DNA from: an uncultured Flavobacteriales bacterium
Lineage (GTDB): Bacteria; Bacteroidota; Bacteroidia; Flavobacteriales_D; Crocinitomicaceae
Direction: 5' to 3'
Assembly: GCA_905480145.1 (NCBI GenBank)
Contig: CAJQPA010000044.1
Coordinates: forward strand, 1 to 43,171
DNA length: 43,171 bases
Numbering within the stretch: position 1 is the stretch's first letter; each line of letters opens with the position of its first letter. Positions 9,221-19,000 of this stretch are shown in pieces. A model generated the notes under the pieces. That model searched no databases, was not told the DNA's origin, and saw nothing but the letters and a program-made list of their open reading frames with translations. The position numbers were made by a program, and so were the translations under genes.

Positions 9221-10505
9221 TCATCATATCTTCGATCTCTTCAACTTCAATCGGAATCGACCCCATTAAATTCTTTGGTCCTTCGGCCCCTTGGACAACC
9301 AAATCATCCTCAAGTCTAATTCCTAAACTCTCTTTCGGGATATATATACCTGGCTCACATGTGAACACCATACCTTTTTCGATTGGCTCGTTCCAAATTC
9401 CCACATCATGTGTATCCAGGCCGATAAAATGAGATGTTCCGTGCATAAAATACTTTTTATATGCAGGCCAATTAGCATCTTGATTCTTTACGTCGGTTTT
9501 ATCAATTAACTTCAAGTTTATTAACTCGCTTTGCATCATTAACCCTACTTCTTTATGATACTCATCCATTAAAGTTCCGGGAACCAATAATTTTTCTGCA
9601 CTTTTTTTTACATTTAAGACAGCATTATAAACATCCTTTTGTCTTTGAGTAAATCTACCACTCACCGGAACCGATCTTGTTAAATCCGATGCGTAATTTG
9701 CATACTCCGCTCCTACATCCAGTAAAATTACATCCCCATCTTTACATTGCTGATTATTCTCTATATAATGCAAAACACAAGCATTTGATCCTGACGCAAC
9801 AATTGGCGTATAAGCAAAACCACGTGAGCGATTTATTAAAAACTCATGTATTAGTTCCGCTTCGATTTCATACTCCCAAACTCCTGGTTTAATAAAACCT
9901 AAAATTCTCTCAACTCCGGCCTTGGTGACATCACAAGCCTTTTGCATTAAATCTATTTCAATATTATTTTTTATTGAACGAATTCTGTGCATAATTGGAG
10001 CACTTCGCCTTACCTGATGAGACGGGTAATCTATTTTCACTTTAGCAATAAATCGATCTTCTCTTGTTTGAACTGTAGTATCTGCTCTCAAATGTTCATT
10101 TGTATTCAAATAAATTGAATCGCATTCAGACATCATTTGTTTAAAAACGCGATCAAATTGATCCAACCAGTAAACTGTCTTAATTCCTGCAGTTTCAAAA
10201 GCTTTTGCTTTATCTAACTTCTCTCCTTCCCAAACTGCGATATGGTCATTCGTCTCTTTGAGAAATAAAACTTCTCGCTGAGCTTCGTTCTTCGCATTTG
10301 GAGAAAGAACTAAAATACTTTCCTCCTGATCAACGCCAGAAAGGTGAAAGATATCTCGGTGCTGCTGAAAAGGCATGGTACTATCCGCGCTCACTGGATA
10401 AATGTCATTAGAATTAAAAACTGCTAGAGCACTCGATTCCATTTTTGCAACAAATGCTTTTCTGTTTTCAATAAATAATTCTTTGTTGATTTTTTCGTAT
10501 TTCAT
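9213..10505 (-). CDS. pepP: Xaa-Pro aminopeptidase (aminopeptidase P family, M24B)
   Basis: Aminopeptidase P removes N-terminal residues that precede proline, using two metal ions. The N-terminal creatinase-like domain spans roughly residues 5-170 and the pita-bread catalytic domain the rest. Metal ligands can be placed in LLDVGAEYANYASDLTR (two Asp), MHGTSHFIGLDTHD (His), TCEPGIYIP (Glu) and GIRLEDDLVV (Glu). The open frame begins at 10556, but the first 17 residues are unlike the family. MKYEKINKELFIENRKAF, starting at 10505, matches the usual beginning and gives 430 residues. No signal peptide is seen, so it should be cytosolic. The alpha/beta hydrolase overlaps its 3' end. Confidence 0.92.
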   Translation of the reverse strand: MKYEKINKELFIENRKAFVAKMESSALAVFNSNDIYPVSADSTMPFQQHRDIFHLSGVDQEESILVLSPNAKNEAQREVLFLKETNDHIAVWEGEKLDKAKAFETAGIKTVYWLDQFDRVFKQMMSECDSIYLNTNEHLRADTTVQTREDRFIAKVKIDYPSHQVRRSAPIMHRIRSIKNNIEIDLMQKACDVTKAGVERILGFIKPGVWEYEIEAELIHEFLINRSRGFAYTPIVASGSNACVLHYIENNQQCKDGDVILLDVGAEYANYASDLTRSVPVSGRFTQRQKDVYNAVLNVKKSAEKLLVPGTLMDEYHKEVGLMMQSELINLKLIDKTDVKNQDANWPAYKKYFMHGTSHFIGLDTHDVGIWNEPIEKGMVFTCEPGIYIPKESLGIRLEDDLVVQGAEGPKNLMGSIPIEVEEIEDMMND

Positions 10506-10589
10506 AATTCTTTCAGATGTGACTGTGAAATTACCAATTTCAATCTTAGCTATCAAGAGATACTCAAATATTCGCTTTTCGTAATTGTA

Positions 10590-10608
10590 AACGTAAATAG
10601 TTTACGTT
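10590..10608. promoter_or_regulatory. 19-bp inverted repeat between divergent genes (possible operator)
   Basis: AACGTAAA-TAG-TTTACGTT has perfect 8-bp arms around a 3-bp centre. It lies 85 bp upstream of pepP and 38 bp upstream of the plus-strand gene at 10646. Its position suits an operator, but no cognate regulator is identifiable. Confidence 0.35.
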
Positions 10609-10645
10609 CTAATACCTCAAATTTGTTCTATAACAATTAGGAACT

Positions 10646-10966
10646 ATGGAAGCATCAATCAAAAAATTAGAAATAACGAGCATTCAATTCGAATCAAATG
10701 ATCTTGAGGTATTAATCAAGGGTAAAATGTCTTATGGACACTTAAGCCACCCCACTGATATCCTTGTATCACAAACTCAACTAAACAAAATAATAAATCA
10801 ATTGAGCAAACAGAATAAAAATTTTGAATTTGACAAATTGATTACTGCCGAAAAAATGTATGACAACGAAACACTCTATACAATTTTACTCGATTCAGAT
10901 GTCAATTCATCTTTGTATTTGCATGAAATATTAAACACACAACCTTATGTAGAAATCTGTGCTTAA
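10646..10966 (+). CDS. Conserved-looking protein of unknown function
   Basis: I do not recognise this 106-residue protein. It has no signal peptide, membrane segment or cysteine cluster; the only cysteine is next to last. The sequence alternates short strands and helices (KKLEITSIQFESNDLEVLIKG, then a helix near TQLNKIINQLSKQ), and is compatible with a small cytosolic alpha/beta domain. The ATG at 10646 is preceded by CAAATTTG (10618-10625), one base from the -7 consensus, so it may have its own promoter next to the inverted repeat at 10590-10608. Codon use and base composition resemble the neighbours, which supports a real gene. Function is open. Confidence 0.6.
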   Translation: MEASIKKLEITSIQFESNDLEVLIKGKMSYGHLSHPTDILVSQTQLNKIINQLSKQNKNFEFDKLITAEKMYDNETLYTILLDSDVNSSLYLHEILNTQPYVEICA

Positions 10967-11069
10967 AAAAAACTAATATTAAACAGGCAACTTTTCTCTC
11001 GTTTTTTCGTACTTTAGATGTGGATTTGTCATAATTATGACTTTCCTATTAATATTAAACTACCTAATT

Positions 11070-11741
11070 ATGTATAAGACAGGATTATTAACACTAGGCT
11101 TAATTGTAACTTTATTTATTACCTCATGCATAAAACACGAAGTGATTCCAGCGCCAGAACCACAAGTAGAATTAGACGCACACTTCGAAGGATTAGTTGG
11201 CGGTAGCTTTCTTGAATACACTGAAAACGTAGATGGATATTATGGCCTTTCTGAATTAGCTACGCAATCGGCAGGTGGAGTTAGTAACGCTCAGTATACA
11301 TTCTCAATGATCTCACCTTCAGAATTACCATCTATCAAAATAAGTATGGGTAGTTTAACTTGGAACGATGCCTCCGGAGCTACAATACCTGCTCTTTCTT
11401 TGTTCAACTCTTTCTTTCAAGCCAATGACGCTCCTGCATATTCTAACATGGCTCTTTCAGGATTTCAGGTTACATTTAGAGATGCCTCAGGTTTAGACTG
11501 GAAATCAGACGAAGCATCGCCAGTTCAAAACGTATCCATTGACCCATTAAGCATTGTTCAAGAATCCGATGCATATGGTGATTATTCAAAATTCAACATG
11601 ACTTTTGACTGCCCAATATATCACACTTATTCAGTTATTGACATTTCTATAGTACCGCAAACAATTCCTGCAACAATGAGAGATTCAATTGGTACAATAC
11701 AAATTGACCAAGCATCTTATAGAGGTTGGTTCCAAAGATAA
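11070..11741 (+). CDS. Lipoprotein of unknown function
   Basis: From the ATG at 11070 the protein has 223 residues and starts with a lipoprotein signal, MYKTGLLTLGLIVTLFITSC, with the lipidated cysteine at C20. The upstream ATG at 11037 would add another hydrophobic stretch and is less likely. The mature protein is rich in Ser, Asp and aromatic residues, with alternating strands (QVTFRDASGLDWKSDEASPV) and no recognised catalytic motif, so it looks like a beta-sandwich exposed on an outer or inner membrane. No paralogue or T9SS tail is seen. The 22-bp gap to the next plus-strand gene would allow co-transcription, but nothing ties their functions. Confidence 0.68.
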   Translation: MYKTGLLTLGLIVTLFITSCIKHEVIPAPEPQVELDAHFEGLVGGSFLEYTENVDGYYGLSELATQSAGGVSNAQYTFSMISPSELPSIKISMGSLTWNDASGATIPALSLFNSFFQANDAPAYSNMALSGFQVTFRDASGLDWKSDEASPVQNVSIDPLSIVQESDAYGDYSKFNMTFDCPIYHTYSVIDISIVPQTIPATMRDSIGTIQIDQASYRGWFQR

Positions 11742-11763
11742 AATATTCACGATAACTCATTCA

Positions 11764-12459
11764 ATGGGCCAAAGTTTGAAAATAGGAATTCTTGGTGACT
11801 TCAACTTCACATACAATTCTCATCATGCAACAAACTTGGCCATTGATCATTCTGCTAACTTTCTTGACATCGACATCAACTATTATTGGATAAAACTTAG
11901 TGAAGTAGCAAAATACAAAACTCAAAGTTATTCTCAATACGATGGTTTTATAGTAGCTCCCGGCCCATATAAGAATCCATTCTTTCTTCATGGAATTATC
12001 AAAGAGATCATTAAGCAGAAAAAACCAACGCTCATTACAGGTGACGGTTATAAAACCTTTCTAGACGTCTTAATCAATACATATAGACTAAATGACAATG
12101 CTGAAAAATTGATTTCTGACAACCTAGTAGACGGCCAACAATTTGAAAAATTGACGATCACTCCGCATTCAAAGGCATTCATTCATCTTTACGAAAATTA
12201 TTCAAATATTGAATTAACGAGTACTCGTTTTAGTTTGTATCCGCAACTAATAGATCAATTAATAGAAGACATTGCAGATATAGAAGCGTACAATCAATTT
12301 GAAGATCCTGAGATTATTAGCCTAAAAAATCATCCATTTTTTGTTAGCTGTGGTTTTTGTCCTCAAATCTCTTCAACGCGAGAATTGCCACACCCATTGT
12401 TCTATACACTCTTCAAGGCTTGCGAATTAGAACTAGATAAGTCAGCCTTAGCAGAGTAA
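11764..12459 (+). CDS. Degenerate class-I glutamine amidotransferase-like protein (CTP-synthase C-terminal relative)
   Basis: The 231-residue protein resembles a stand-alone family related to the glutaminase domain of CTP synthase: LKIGILGDFN at the start, HHATNLAIDHS near residue 20, YDGFIVAPGPYKNP (59-72), and HPFFVSCGFCPQISSTRELP followed by HPLF (190-213). In active glutaminases the nucleophile elbow is G-x-C-x-G and the C-terminal block is F-H-P-E. Here these read TGDGYK, with D94 at the Cys position, and FCPQ, with C199 for His and Q201 for Glu, so it should not hydrolyse glutamine. Some family members, as I recall, use selenocysteine at the nucleophile; no in-frame TGA is present here. 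I start at 11764 because the 25 upstream residues are unlike the family and overlap the lipoprotein gene. Its role is unknown, possibly binding. Confidence 0.72.
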   Translation: MGQSLKIGILGDFNFTYNSHHATNLAIDHSANFLDIDINYYWIKLSEVAKYKTQSYSQYDGFIVAPGPYKNPFFLHGIIKEIIKQKKPTLITGDGYKTFLDVLINTYRLNDNAEKLISDNLVDGQQFEKLTITPHSKAFIHLYENYSNIELTSTRFSLYPQLIDQLIEDIADIEAYNQFEDPEIISLKNHPFFVSCGFCPQISSTRELPHPLFYTLFKACELELDKSALAE

Positions 12460-12461
12460 CT

Positions 12462-12926
12462 TTATTCTTTAGATTGAGTTGACTCAAAAAAACTATCTAC
12501 CAAATAATTTCCGCTATCGGCAGCGTTTACCGCAAGAACATCACATCTCTCATTTTCTGGATGACCATTGTGCCCTTTAACCCAATTATAGGTTATGTCA
12601 AATTTATTGTGAATTTTCAGGTACCTCTTCCACAAATCTTCATTTTTCTTTCCTTTGAAGTTTTTTTTCTCCCAACCAAAAACCCACTTCTTTACAATTG
12701 AATCGATAACGTATTTTGAATCAGAAAAAACAGCAACAGGATACTTCGTTGTCTTCAATGACTCGAGAGCTACAATAACCGCCATTAATTCCATCCTGTT
12801 ATTCGTAGTCATACGATAACCCTGAGAAATCTCCTTTTCCTTGCCTTGAAACTTCAAAACAATTCCATACCCCCCATTTCCTGGATTACCTTTGGCCGAG
12901 CCATCCGTATATATCTTAACCATCAT
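12462..12926 (-). CDS. rnhA: Ribonuclease HI
   Basis: RNase HI cuts RNA in RNA-DNA hybrids, removing primers and R-loops. Numbered from MVKIYTDGSAKGNPG, the four catalytic acids are D7, E45 (NNRMELMAV), D68 (AVFSDSKYVID) and D128 (NERCDVLA), all present. The loop YNWVKGHNGHPEN carries the conserved histidine. Two adjacent ATGs, at 12926 and 12923, can start it; the frame is open to 12977, but those residues precede the fold and the -7 box at 12941-12948. Length is 153-154 residues, standard for bacterial RNase HI. It is divergent from the TetR gene and converges with the amidotransferase-like gene, with only 2 bp between the stops. Confidence 0.94.
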   Translation of the reverse strand: MMVKIYTDGSAKGNPGNGGYGIVLKFQGKEKEISQGYRMTTNNRMELMAVIVALESLKTTKYPVAVFSDSKYVIDSIVKKWVFGWEKKNFKGKKNEDLWKRYLKIHNKFDITYNWVKGHNGHPENERCDVLAVNAADSGNYLVDSFFESTQSKE

Positions 12927-12940
12927 CAAATAATTATACT

Positions 12941-12948
12941 CAAAGATA
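12941..12948 (-). promoter_or_regulatory. -7 promoter box of rnhA (TATCTTTG)
   Basis: The minus strand reads TATCTTTG, an exact TAnnTTTG match, 14 nt before the first of two adjacent ATGs. It supports the short start of rnhA. Confidence 0.5.
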
Positions 12949-13021
12949 AAATTTATAGTCGGAAACGATTTACACACAGGAAACCAAATGAATTATTTTC
13001 GTTTCTTTAGTGTTTTTTATT

Positions 13022-13029
13022 TATCTTTG
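13022..13029 (+). promoter_or_regulatory. -7 promoter box of the TetR-efflux operon (TATCTTTG)
   Basis: An exact TAnnTTTG match ends 4 nt before the ATG at 13034. If the start point lies about 4 nt past the box, as in other Bacteroidota promoters, the mRNA begins at the start codon. It also rules out the in-frame ATG at 13010. Confidence 0.5.
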
Positions 13030-13033
13030 TTCC

Positions 13034-13633
13034 ATGAATGAGAAAGCATTAGAAATATTAGAACGCGCAACTCAAGTATACATGCAGTATGGAGTGAAAA
13101 GCGTTACTATGGATGATTTAGCAAAAGAACTTAGTATATCCAAAAAAACAATTTATAAATACTATTCCGACAAACCAGAACTTGTCAAGGCGATCATTGA
13201 ATTGAAAGTCGAAATGGATCAAGCTGTTTGCATAAATTCTGCTCAACAATCCAACAATGCAATTGAAGAGATGATTAGCATTAGTAAATTCGTAATAGAC
13301 ACAATTGGATCAATAAACCCAACGGTTTTTTATGATCTTCAAAAATTTTACCCTGAGGCTTGGAAAATAATACAAACACACAAATGGACTTTTGTTTTAA
13401 ATATGATCACGATCAATATAGAGCGCGGCATAAAAGAAGGTCTTTATAGAGAAAATTTAAATGCAAAAATAATTGGAAAACAATATGTTGTATCCAACGA
13501 CATGATTACGAATACCAAAATTTTTCCATGGCCTGAATTTAAGTTTGAAGAATTATTTAAAGAAATAATGCGCTTTCAACTTAACGGAATGGTAAATAGC
13601 GAGGGCAGAAAACACTTAAAAGAAGCAATATGA
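13034..13633 (+). CDS. TetR/AcrR-family transcriptional regulator of the efflux operon
   Basis: The 199-residue protein has an N-terminal helix-turn-helix typical of TetR repressors: ATQVYMQYGVKSVTMDDLA followed by ELSISKKTIYKYYSDKPELV, roughly residues 11-51. The remainder is the helical ligand-binding and dimer domain, too variable to name a ligand. It is the first gene of an operon with TolC, adaptor and permease genes, and its stop overlaps the TolC start by 4 bp (ATGA), so it very likely represses this operon and itself, with the pump substrate or a related compound as inducer. The start at 13034 is supported by the promoter box directly in front; the 8 residues encoded upstream are not family-like. 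Confidence 0.9.
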   Translation: MNEKALEILERATQVYMQYGVKSVTMDDLAKELSISKKTIYKYYSDKPELVKAIIELKVEMDQAVCINSAQQSNNAIEEMISISKFVIDTIGSINPTVFYDLQKFYPEAWKIIQTHKWTFVLNMITINIERGIKEGLYRENLNAKIIGKQYVVSNDMITNTKIFPWPEFKFEELFKEIMRFQLNGMVNSEGRKHLKEAI

Positions 13634-14973
13634 AAATCATAAAAATTATTACGTCAATCGCCCTAACAATTGGAATAGGAACTTCAGTGTTTGGGCAAAA
13701 CTACTCTTTGGAAGAAGCTAAAGCCTATGCCATTGAGAATAACCTATCTGCAAAGCAAGCAGAGAATGCTATTGAAATCGCTCGACTAAAAATGGTCGAA
13801 ACAAGAGGCATGGGACTGCCACAAGTAGAATTCAATGGCTCATTTAATCATTTTATCAACCTACCTGTCAATGTATTAGATGCTAAATTTTTTAATCCAC
13901 TGGCTGCTGATGGCGAAACTATTTCATTTCAAGCCGGAACAAAATTTAATTCAACAGGTAGTTTACAGGTGAATCAAATAATTTTTAACGGTTCGTATAT
14001 TGTCGCATTGCAAACTGCTGATTTATTCAGAAGTTTTCAAGAAACTTCTTCAAACCAGATAATGGAAGACATTATCTTCAATGTAATTCAAGCATATGAA
14101 ATGGCTTCTATTTCAAAAGAAAATTTGATTTTCCTTGATTCACTAGTTTCCTCCACTCAATCATTAATCGATAAACAAAAAAACTTTTTAGACTTGGGAT
14201 TGATCCTTCAAGAAGATATGGATCAATTGAACTATTCGTTATTGAATTCTAAAAGCGTTTACGCCACTGCTGAGATAAACTATCAAAATGCCATTGCCAT
14301 GCTTCAATTGGTAATGGGTTATCCAATGAATGAAACAATTACTATTACAGATTCTCCTGAACAACTAATGCAAAAAAAATCATTATCAAACGGGAATCTG
14401 GATATTCACTCCAACATCGGTTATTCAATACTAGAAAAACAAGTAGAGCTTTTTAAAATGAATGTCAAGAATAACAAATTTGCAAATTTACCTTCATTGA
14501 ACGGATACTTTCAGCAATCATACAATGCTTACCGAAATGAATTTAACTTTTTTGCGAATGAGAAATGGTATCCACAAACCGTATGGGGACTTCAACTAAA
14601 AATTCCAATTTTTTCAGGATTGACGAGATATGCAAAAACGGCTCAAGCTAAAGTGGACCTAATGGATTCTGAAAATCAACTCACACAAGCTGAGCAGAAT
14701 CTGCAGTTTCAAGAAATTCAATACCGCAACAACTTGAAAGGAGCGCAGAACAAATTTGAGCTTCAAACAGAGAATGTTGGTCTTGCGAGTTCCATATATG
14801 ATAATGCATTAACCAAAGAAAAAATTGGTAGCGGAAACAGTATCGATGTCACTCAAAAGCATACTCAGTTATTAATGGCACAAGCCAATTACGTAGGATC
14901 CATGGTTGAATTGTTTCAATCACAGCTTTCACTAGATAAATTATACAACAACATTCTCCCAAAAAACAAATAA
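13630..14973 (+). CDS. TolC-family outer membrane efflux protein
   Basis: This is the outer-membrane channel of a tripartite efflux pump. The 447-residue precursor has a signal peptide (MKIIKIITSIALTIGIGTSVFGQ). It then has two long helical repeats of the OEP family; the first begins SLEEAKAYAIENNLSAKQAE, the second is in the C-terminal half around LQLKIPIFSGLTRYAKTAQA, where the GLTR strand is the usual family landmark. Its start overlaps the TetR stop, and it ends 1 bp before the adaptor gene, so the subunits are translated from one message. Substrate specificity cannot be read from the sequence. Confidence 0.93.
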   Translation: MKIIKIITSIALTIGIGTSVFGQNYSLEEAKAYAIENNLSAKQAENAIEIARLKMVETRGMGLPQVEFNGSFNHFINLPVNVLDAKFFNPLAADGETISFQAGTKFNSTGSLQVNQIIFNGSYIVALQTADLFRSFQETSSNQIMEDIIFNVIQAYEMASISKENLIFLDSLVSSTQSLIDKQKNFLDLGLILQEDMDQLNYSLLNSKSVYATAEINYQNAIAMLQLVMGYPMNETITITDSPEQLMQKKSLSNGNLDIHSNIGYSILEKQVELFKMNVKNNKFANLPSLNGYFQQSYNAYRNEFNFFANEKWYPQTVWGLQLKIPIFSGLTRYAKTAQAKVDLMDSENQLTQAEQNLQFQEIQYRNNLKGAQNKFELQTENVGLASSIYDNALTKEKIGSGNSIDVTQKHTQLLMAQANYVGSMVELFQSQLSLDKLYNNILPKNK

Positions 14974-14974
14974 C

Positions 14975-16027
14975 ATGAAGTACGCAACAATAATTATCGT
15001 CCTTATATCAGTATTACTTTCTGCAAATTCATGCACTACAAAGACAAGTGAAGAAGACAAAAATGAACAAACAATTTACCCTTTGGTCAATTTAGAAACT
15101 GTTACAAGGCAGAATTTCAAACATGAAATAGTTGTTCAAGGCAATATTGAAACAGATAAAGATGTTCTTCTGACAGCTGAAATGGGTGGACTTTTAACAG
15201 AAATACTTGTTAAAGAAGGGCAACACATCAATAAAGGACAAGTTATCGCGACAATAGATGCCTCTATACTCTCATCTAATGTTGCAGAACTAGAATCTCA
15301 ATTGGAATACGCTCAATATATGTTGGATAAACAAGAAGAATTAAATGAGAGAGGCGTGGGTTCTGAGTTCGACTTGAAAACAGCCAAAAATCAAGTAAAT
15401 GGATTGAAATCGAAAATGAATTCATTGAACACTCAAAAAGGAAAGGCATCAATTAGAGCTCCTTTTTCAGGAATTGTTGACAATGTATTTGCACGAAAAG
15501 GACAAATGGCCAATGCTCAATCTCCATTGATAAGATTGGTCAACAATAAGTCAGTTGATATTATTGCAACACTTTCTGAAAAGCATATCGCCAATATTAA
15601 AGTGGGCACACCAATTAAGGTTTCTTTTCCAAACTACATGGACACATCAATTAATTTAACAGTGACCAATGTTGGAAATTATATTGAACCTGTAAATAGA
15701 ACATTTAGAATAATGTCTGCGATTAACAACAATTCTTTTTTAATTCCAAACATGCTTGCCGAGGTTTCGATTGTTGATTTTCAAAGAAAAGATGCAATCG
15801 TCATCTCTTCGAAGAGTATATTAAAAGATCAAGACAATATGGATTATGTATTTGTTGCGAAAAAATCTGGTAAAAATTATGTAGTTGAAAAAGTGAACGT
15901 CATAATTCTAAACAAATTCCATGGGAAATCTTTAATTAAAGAAGATAACGCGATTAACTCAATGGATTTAATTGTCATAGAAGGAGCGAGAGGAATTGCA
16001 GTAGGCGACACAGTCAGAAGCAAATAA
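14975..16027 (+). CDS. RND efflux periplasmic adaptor (HlyD/MFP family), lipoprotein
   Basis: The adaptor bridges the inner-membrane permease and the outer-membrane channel. The 350-residue protein has a lipoprotein signal ending LLSANSC, with C20 as the lipidated residue. It has a lipoyl half-motif (LLTAEMGGLLTEILVKEGQH) near residues 58-80, a short helical hairpin (ESQLEYAQYMLDKQEELNER), the second lipoyl half with IRAPFSGIVDNVFARKGQ near 160-180, and beta-barrel and membrane-proximal domains after that. The hairpin is short, as in many adaptors that pair with RND pumps. It follows tolC by 1 bp and precedes the permease by 31 bp. Confidence 0.92.
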   Translation: MKYATIIIVLISVLLSANSCTTKTSEEDKNEQTIYPLVNLETVTRQNFKHEIVVQGNIETDKDVLLTAEMGGLLTEILVKEGQHINKGQVIATIDASILSSNVAELESQLEYAQYMLDKQEELNERGVGSEFDLKTAKNQVNGLKSKMNSLNTQKGKASIRAPFSGIVDNVFARKGQMANAQSPLIRLVNNKSVDIIATLSEKHIANIKVGTPIKVSFPNYMDTSINLTVTNVGNYIEPVNRTFRIMSAINNNSFLIPNMLAEVSIVDFQRKDAIVISSKSILKDQDNMDYVFVAKKSGKNYVVEKVNVIILNKFHGKSLIKEDNAINSMDLIVIEGARGIAVGDTVRSK

Positions 16028-16058
16028 CATTGATTATTCAGCAAAAAAATACATTTAT

Positions 16059-19000
16059 ATGAGTAAGAGTAAAGGATTCGGCTTATCAACGTTAGCCGTA
16101 AATAATAGAAAAACAGTATTCTTAATCGCAGCAATCATTTTTTTTGGGGGTCTTTTCTCCTATCAATCAATGCCAAAAGAAAACTTTCCAGAAATTCAAA
16201 TTCCAGAAATATATGTTGGAATTGCAAAGCCAGGATCTTCTCCCAAATACTTATCAGAGAAAATTGCAAAGACAATTGAGAAAGAACTTGGTGGAATTAA
16301 ATTAGTGGATGAAATTAATTCAGATGCTGTTCACGGTTACGTAACTATCCGAATTAAATTCGATTTTGCTATGCCTGTAAGCGAAGGACTTCTAAAAGTG
16401 AAGGATGCCGTTGACAATGCTAGAGCAAAATCAGATTTCCCTCAACTACCTGTAGAACCGAACATTTTCGCAATGGATCCTTCGAAAATGCCAATAATGA
16501 ACATCAATTTACGTGGTTCAAACGCAAGTACTTTAAAAAACGTTGCGGAAGAATTAGAAGACAGGATAGAAAACCTTCCTGAAATAAGTGAAGTTGACAT
16601 TCGCGGAGTTCAAGAACAGGAAATGACGATTGAAGTTGACCCAATCAAGGCACAATCCGTGAATGTTACCATAAATGACATCCAAAACGCGGTCAATTCT
16701 GAACACCAAACAATACCAGGCGGAGAATTATTAGAGGATGGTATTCGCAAAACTATCCGAATAGAAGGTGAATTCAGAGATGCGCAGGAACTATCGGAAC
16801 TAATTGTTAAGCAGGATGAATTTCTTCCTGTTAAATTAAATGATGTAGCAAAAGTTTACTTTGGAAATGGTGACACGACGTCCTATGCGAGAGAATTTGG
16901 AGAACCTGTTGTCATGCTTGATATAAAAAAACAAGGTGGTAAAAACTTATTGGATGCCTCTGATAAAATCACGGATATAATTGCTGAATCTAAAATAGAT
17001 GGCACGATACCAAGTGATATTATCACATCAAGAACGAACGATCAATCGAACAACACGAGAGAGATGGTTTCTAACCTGGTCAATTCTATTTTACTCGGAA
17101 TAATTTTAGTTGTAGGTGTGCTTTTGTTCTTTCTAGGTTTAAGAAATGCTCTTTTTGTTGGTATCGCAATACCACTTTCCATGATGATGTCTTTCCTTAT
17201 CCTTCAAACGATGGGAGTTACCCTAAATGTAATGGTCTTGTTTTCCCTAGTTCTTGCATTAGGAATGCTCGTTGATAACGGTATCGTAATTGTCGAAAAT
17301 ATTTACCGACACATGGATGAGGGGGAGTCGGCTAAAAACGCCGTAATTCATGGGGTTGGTGAGGTTGCTATGCCTATCATAGCATCTACTGCTACAACTT
17401 TAGCTGCATTCTTACCTCTGGCCCTATGGCCAGGGATTATGGGCGAGTTTATGAAATATCTGCCGATAACTTTAATGATCGTATTGGGTTCATCTTTGTT
17501 CGTGGCACTTGTAATTAACCCGGTTATGGCTGTTGTTTATATGAAAGTAGAACAGTCAGCTATTTCAGCGCCCAAAAGAACACTTATTCACTCAGGCGTA
17601 TTATTTGCGTTAGGTTTAATACTTGTTCTTCTAGGATTTTTAGGAATGGGGAATTTAATGATTGCAATAGCATTCATTATTCTATTAAATAAATATGTTT
17701 TATCACCGGGAACAAAGAAGTTTCAAAATGGATTCTTACCAAGATTGGAGAATAAATATGAAGGTTTTCTTTCTTATGCTCTTCAAGGTAAACGCCCCCT
17801 GAAATTCTTTTTAGGGACAGTAGGTCTTTTGTTTTTCACCATTGTTCTAATGAATGTCATCCCCCCAAAAGTAGACTTCTTCCCTGTCAATCAACCTAAC
17901 TATGTAAATGTTTTTATTTCTCATCCGATTGGAACCGATATTACCGTGACGAATGAAACTACCTTAAAAGTTGAGGAAAAAATTAAAGATTTATTAGCAG
18001 AATACATCGAGAATGATGAAAAAGCAAATGTACCCGCTGACAAAAGAATAATTCAATCTGTTATTGCCCAAGTGGGAGAAGGAGCGAGTGATCCTTCGCA
18101 GGGTGTAGCTATGGGAAACACACCTAATAAAGCCAGAATCACCATCAACTTTGTACAGTCCCAACATCGTGGAGACATTGTTACAACAGATATATTGAAA
18201 AAGATTCAAAGCAATTTAAAAGATCAATTTACTGCAGACATTGAAGTCACCGCTGTTAAAAATGAAGAAGGGCCTCCAACCGGAGCTCCAATTAGTATGG
18301 ACGTCACTGGTCAAGGCGACTACAAAGAACTTATTGCAGAAGCTCAAAAAATCAAGTCATTTCTTGCGAGTAAAAAAGTGAAAGGTGTTGATAAATTAAA
18401 GCTCAATGTCGAAGTGAATCGCCCTGAGATTCCAATAAAGGTTGATCGTGATCAAATTAGAAAACTGAACTCTTCAACAAGCCAAGTTGGACAGGCGATA
18501 AGAAAAGCTTTACTTGGCCAGGATATTTCGACCTATACTAAAGATGATGAATCTTATGACATCGTGGTTAAGTTTAACAAGAAAAACCGAGAAAGTTTAG
18601 ATGCTTTATTGGACCAGCGTTTAATATTCAGAAACAACAAAGGAGTACTTTTAAACATTCCGATTAGATCAGTCATTGAAACACCGAAGGAAGAGTCCTC
18701 CTATACTTCGGTTGTTCGAAAGAATCAAATACCGTTGGTGAAAATTACATCTAATTTGACCGAAGGTGAAAATGCCGCGCAGGTGGTGGACACCCTAAAA
18801 GCAATTATGGTTAAGTATGAAAATGCTGGAAGTATCAAATCAGGTGTTGAATATAAATTTTCTGGGCAAAACGAAGAGCAAGCTAAAGAAATGGCTTTTT
18901 TGAGTAAAGCCTTGCTTATTGCTGTATTTCTAATCTTATTAATTATAGTGGCCCAATTTAATTCATACTCAATGCCTGCTGTAATTATGTTGACCGTTTT

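Noticed and set aside
12040-12055. Selenocysteine at the nucleophile of the amidotransferase-like protein
   Set aside because: The codons at the position read GGT GAC GGT (Gly-Asp-Gly); there is no in-frame TGA.
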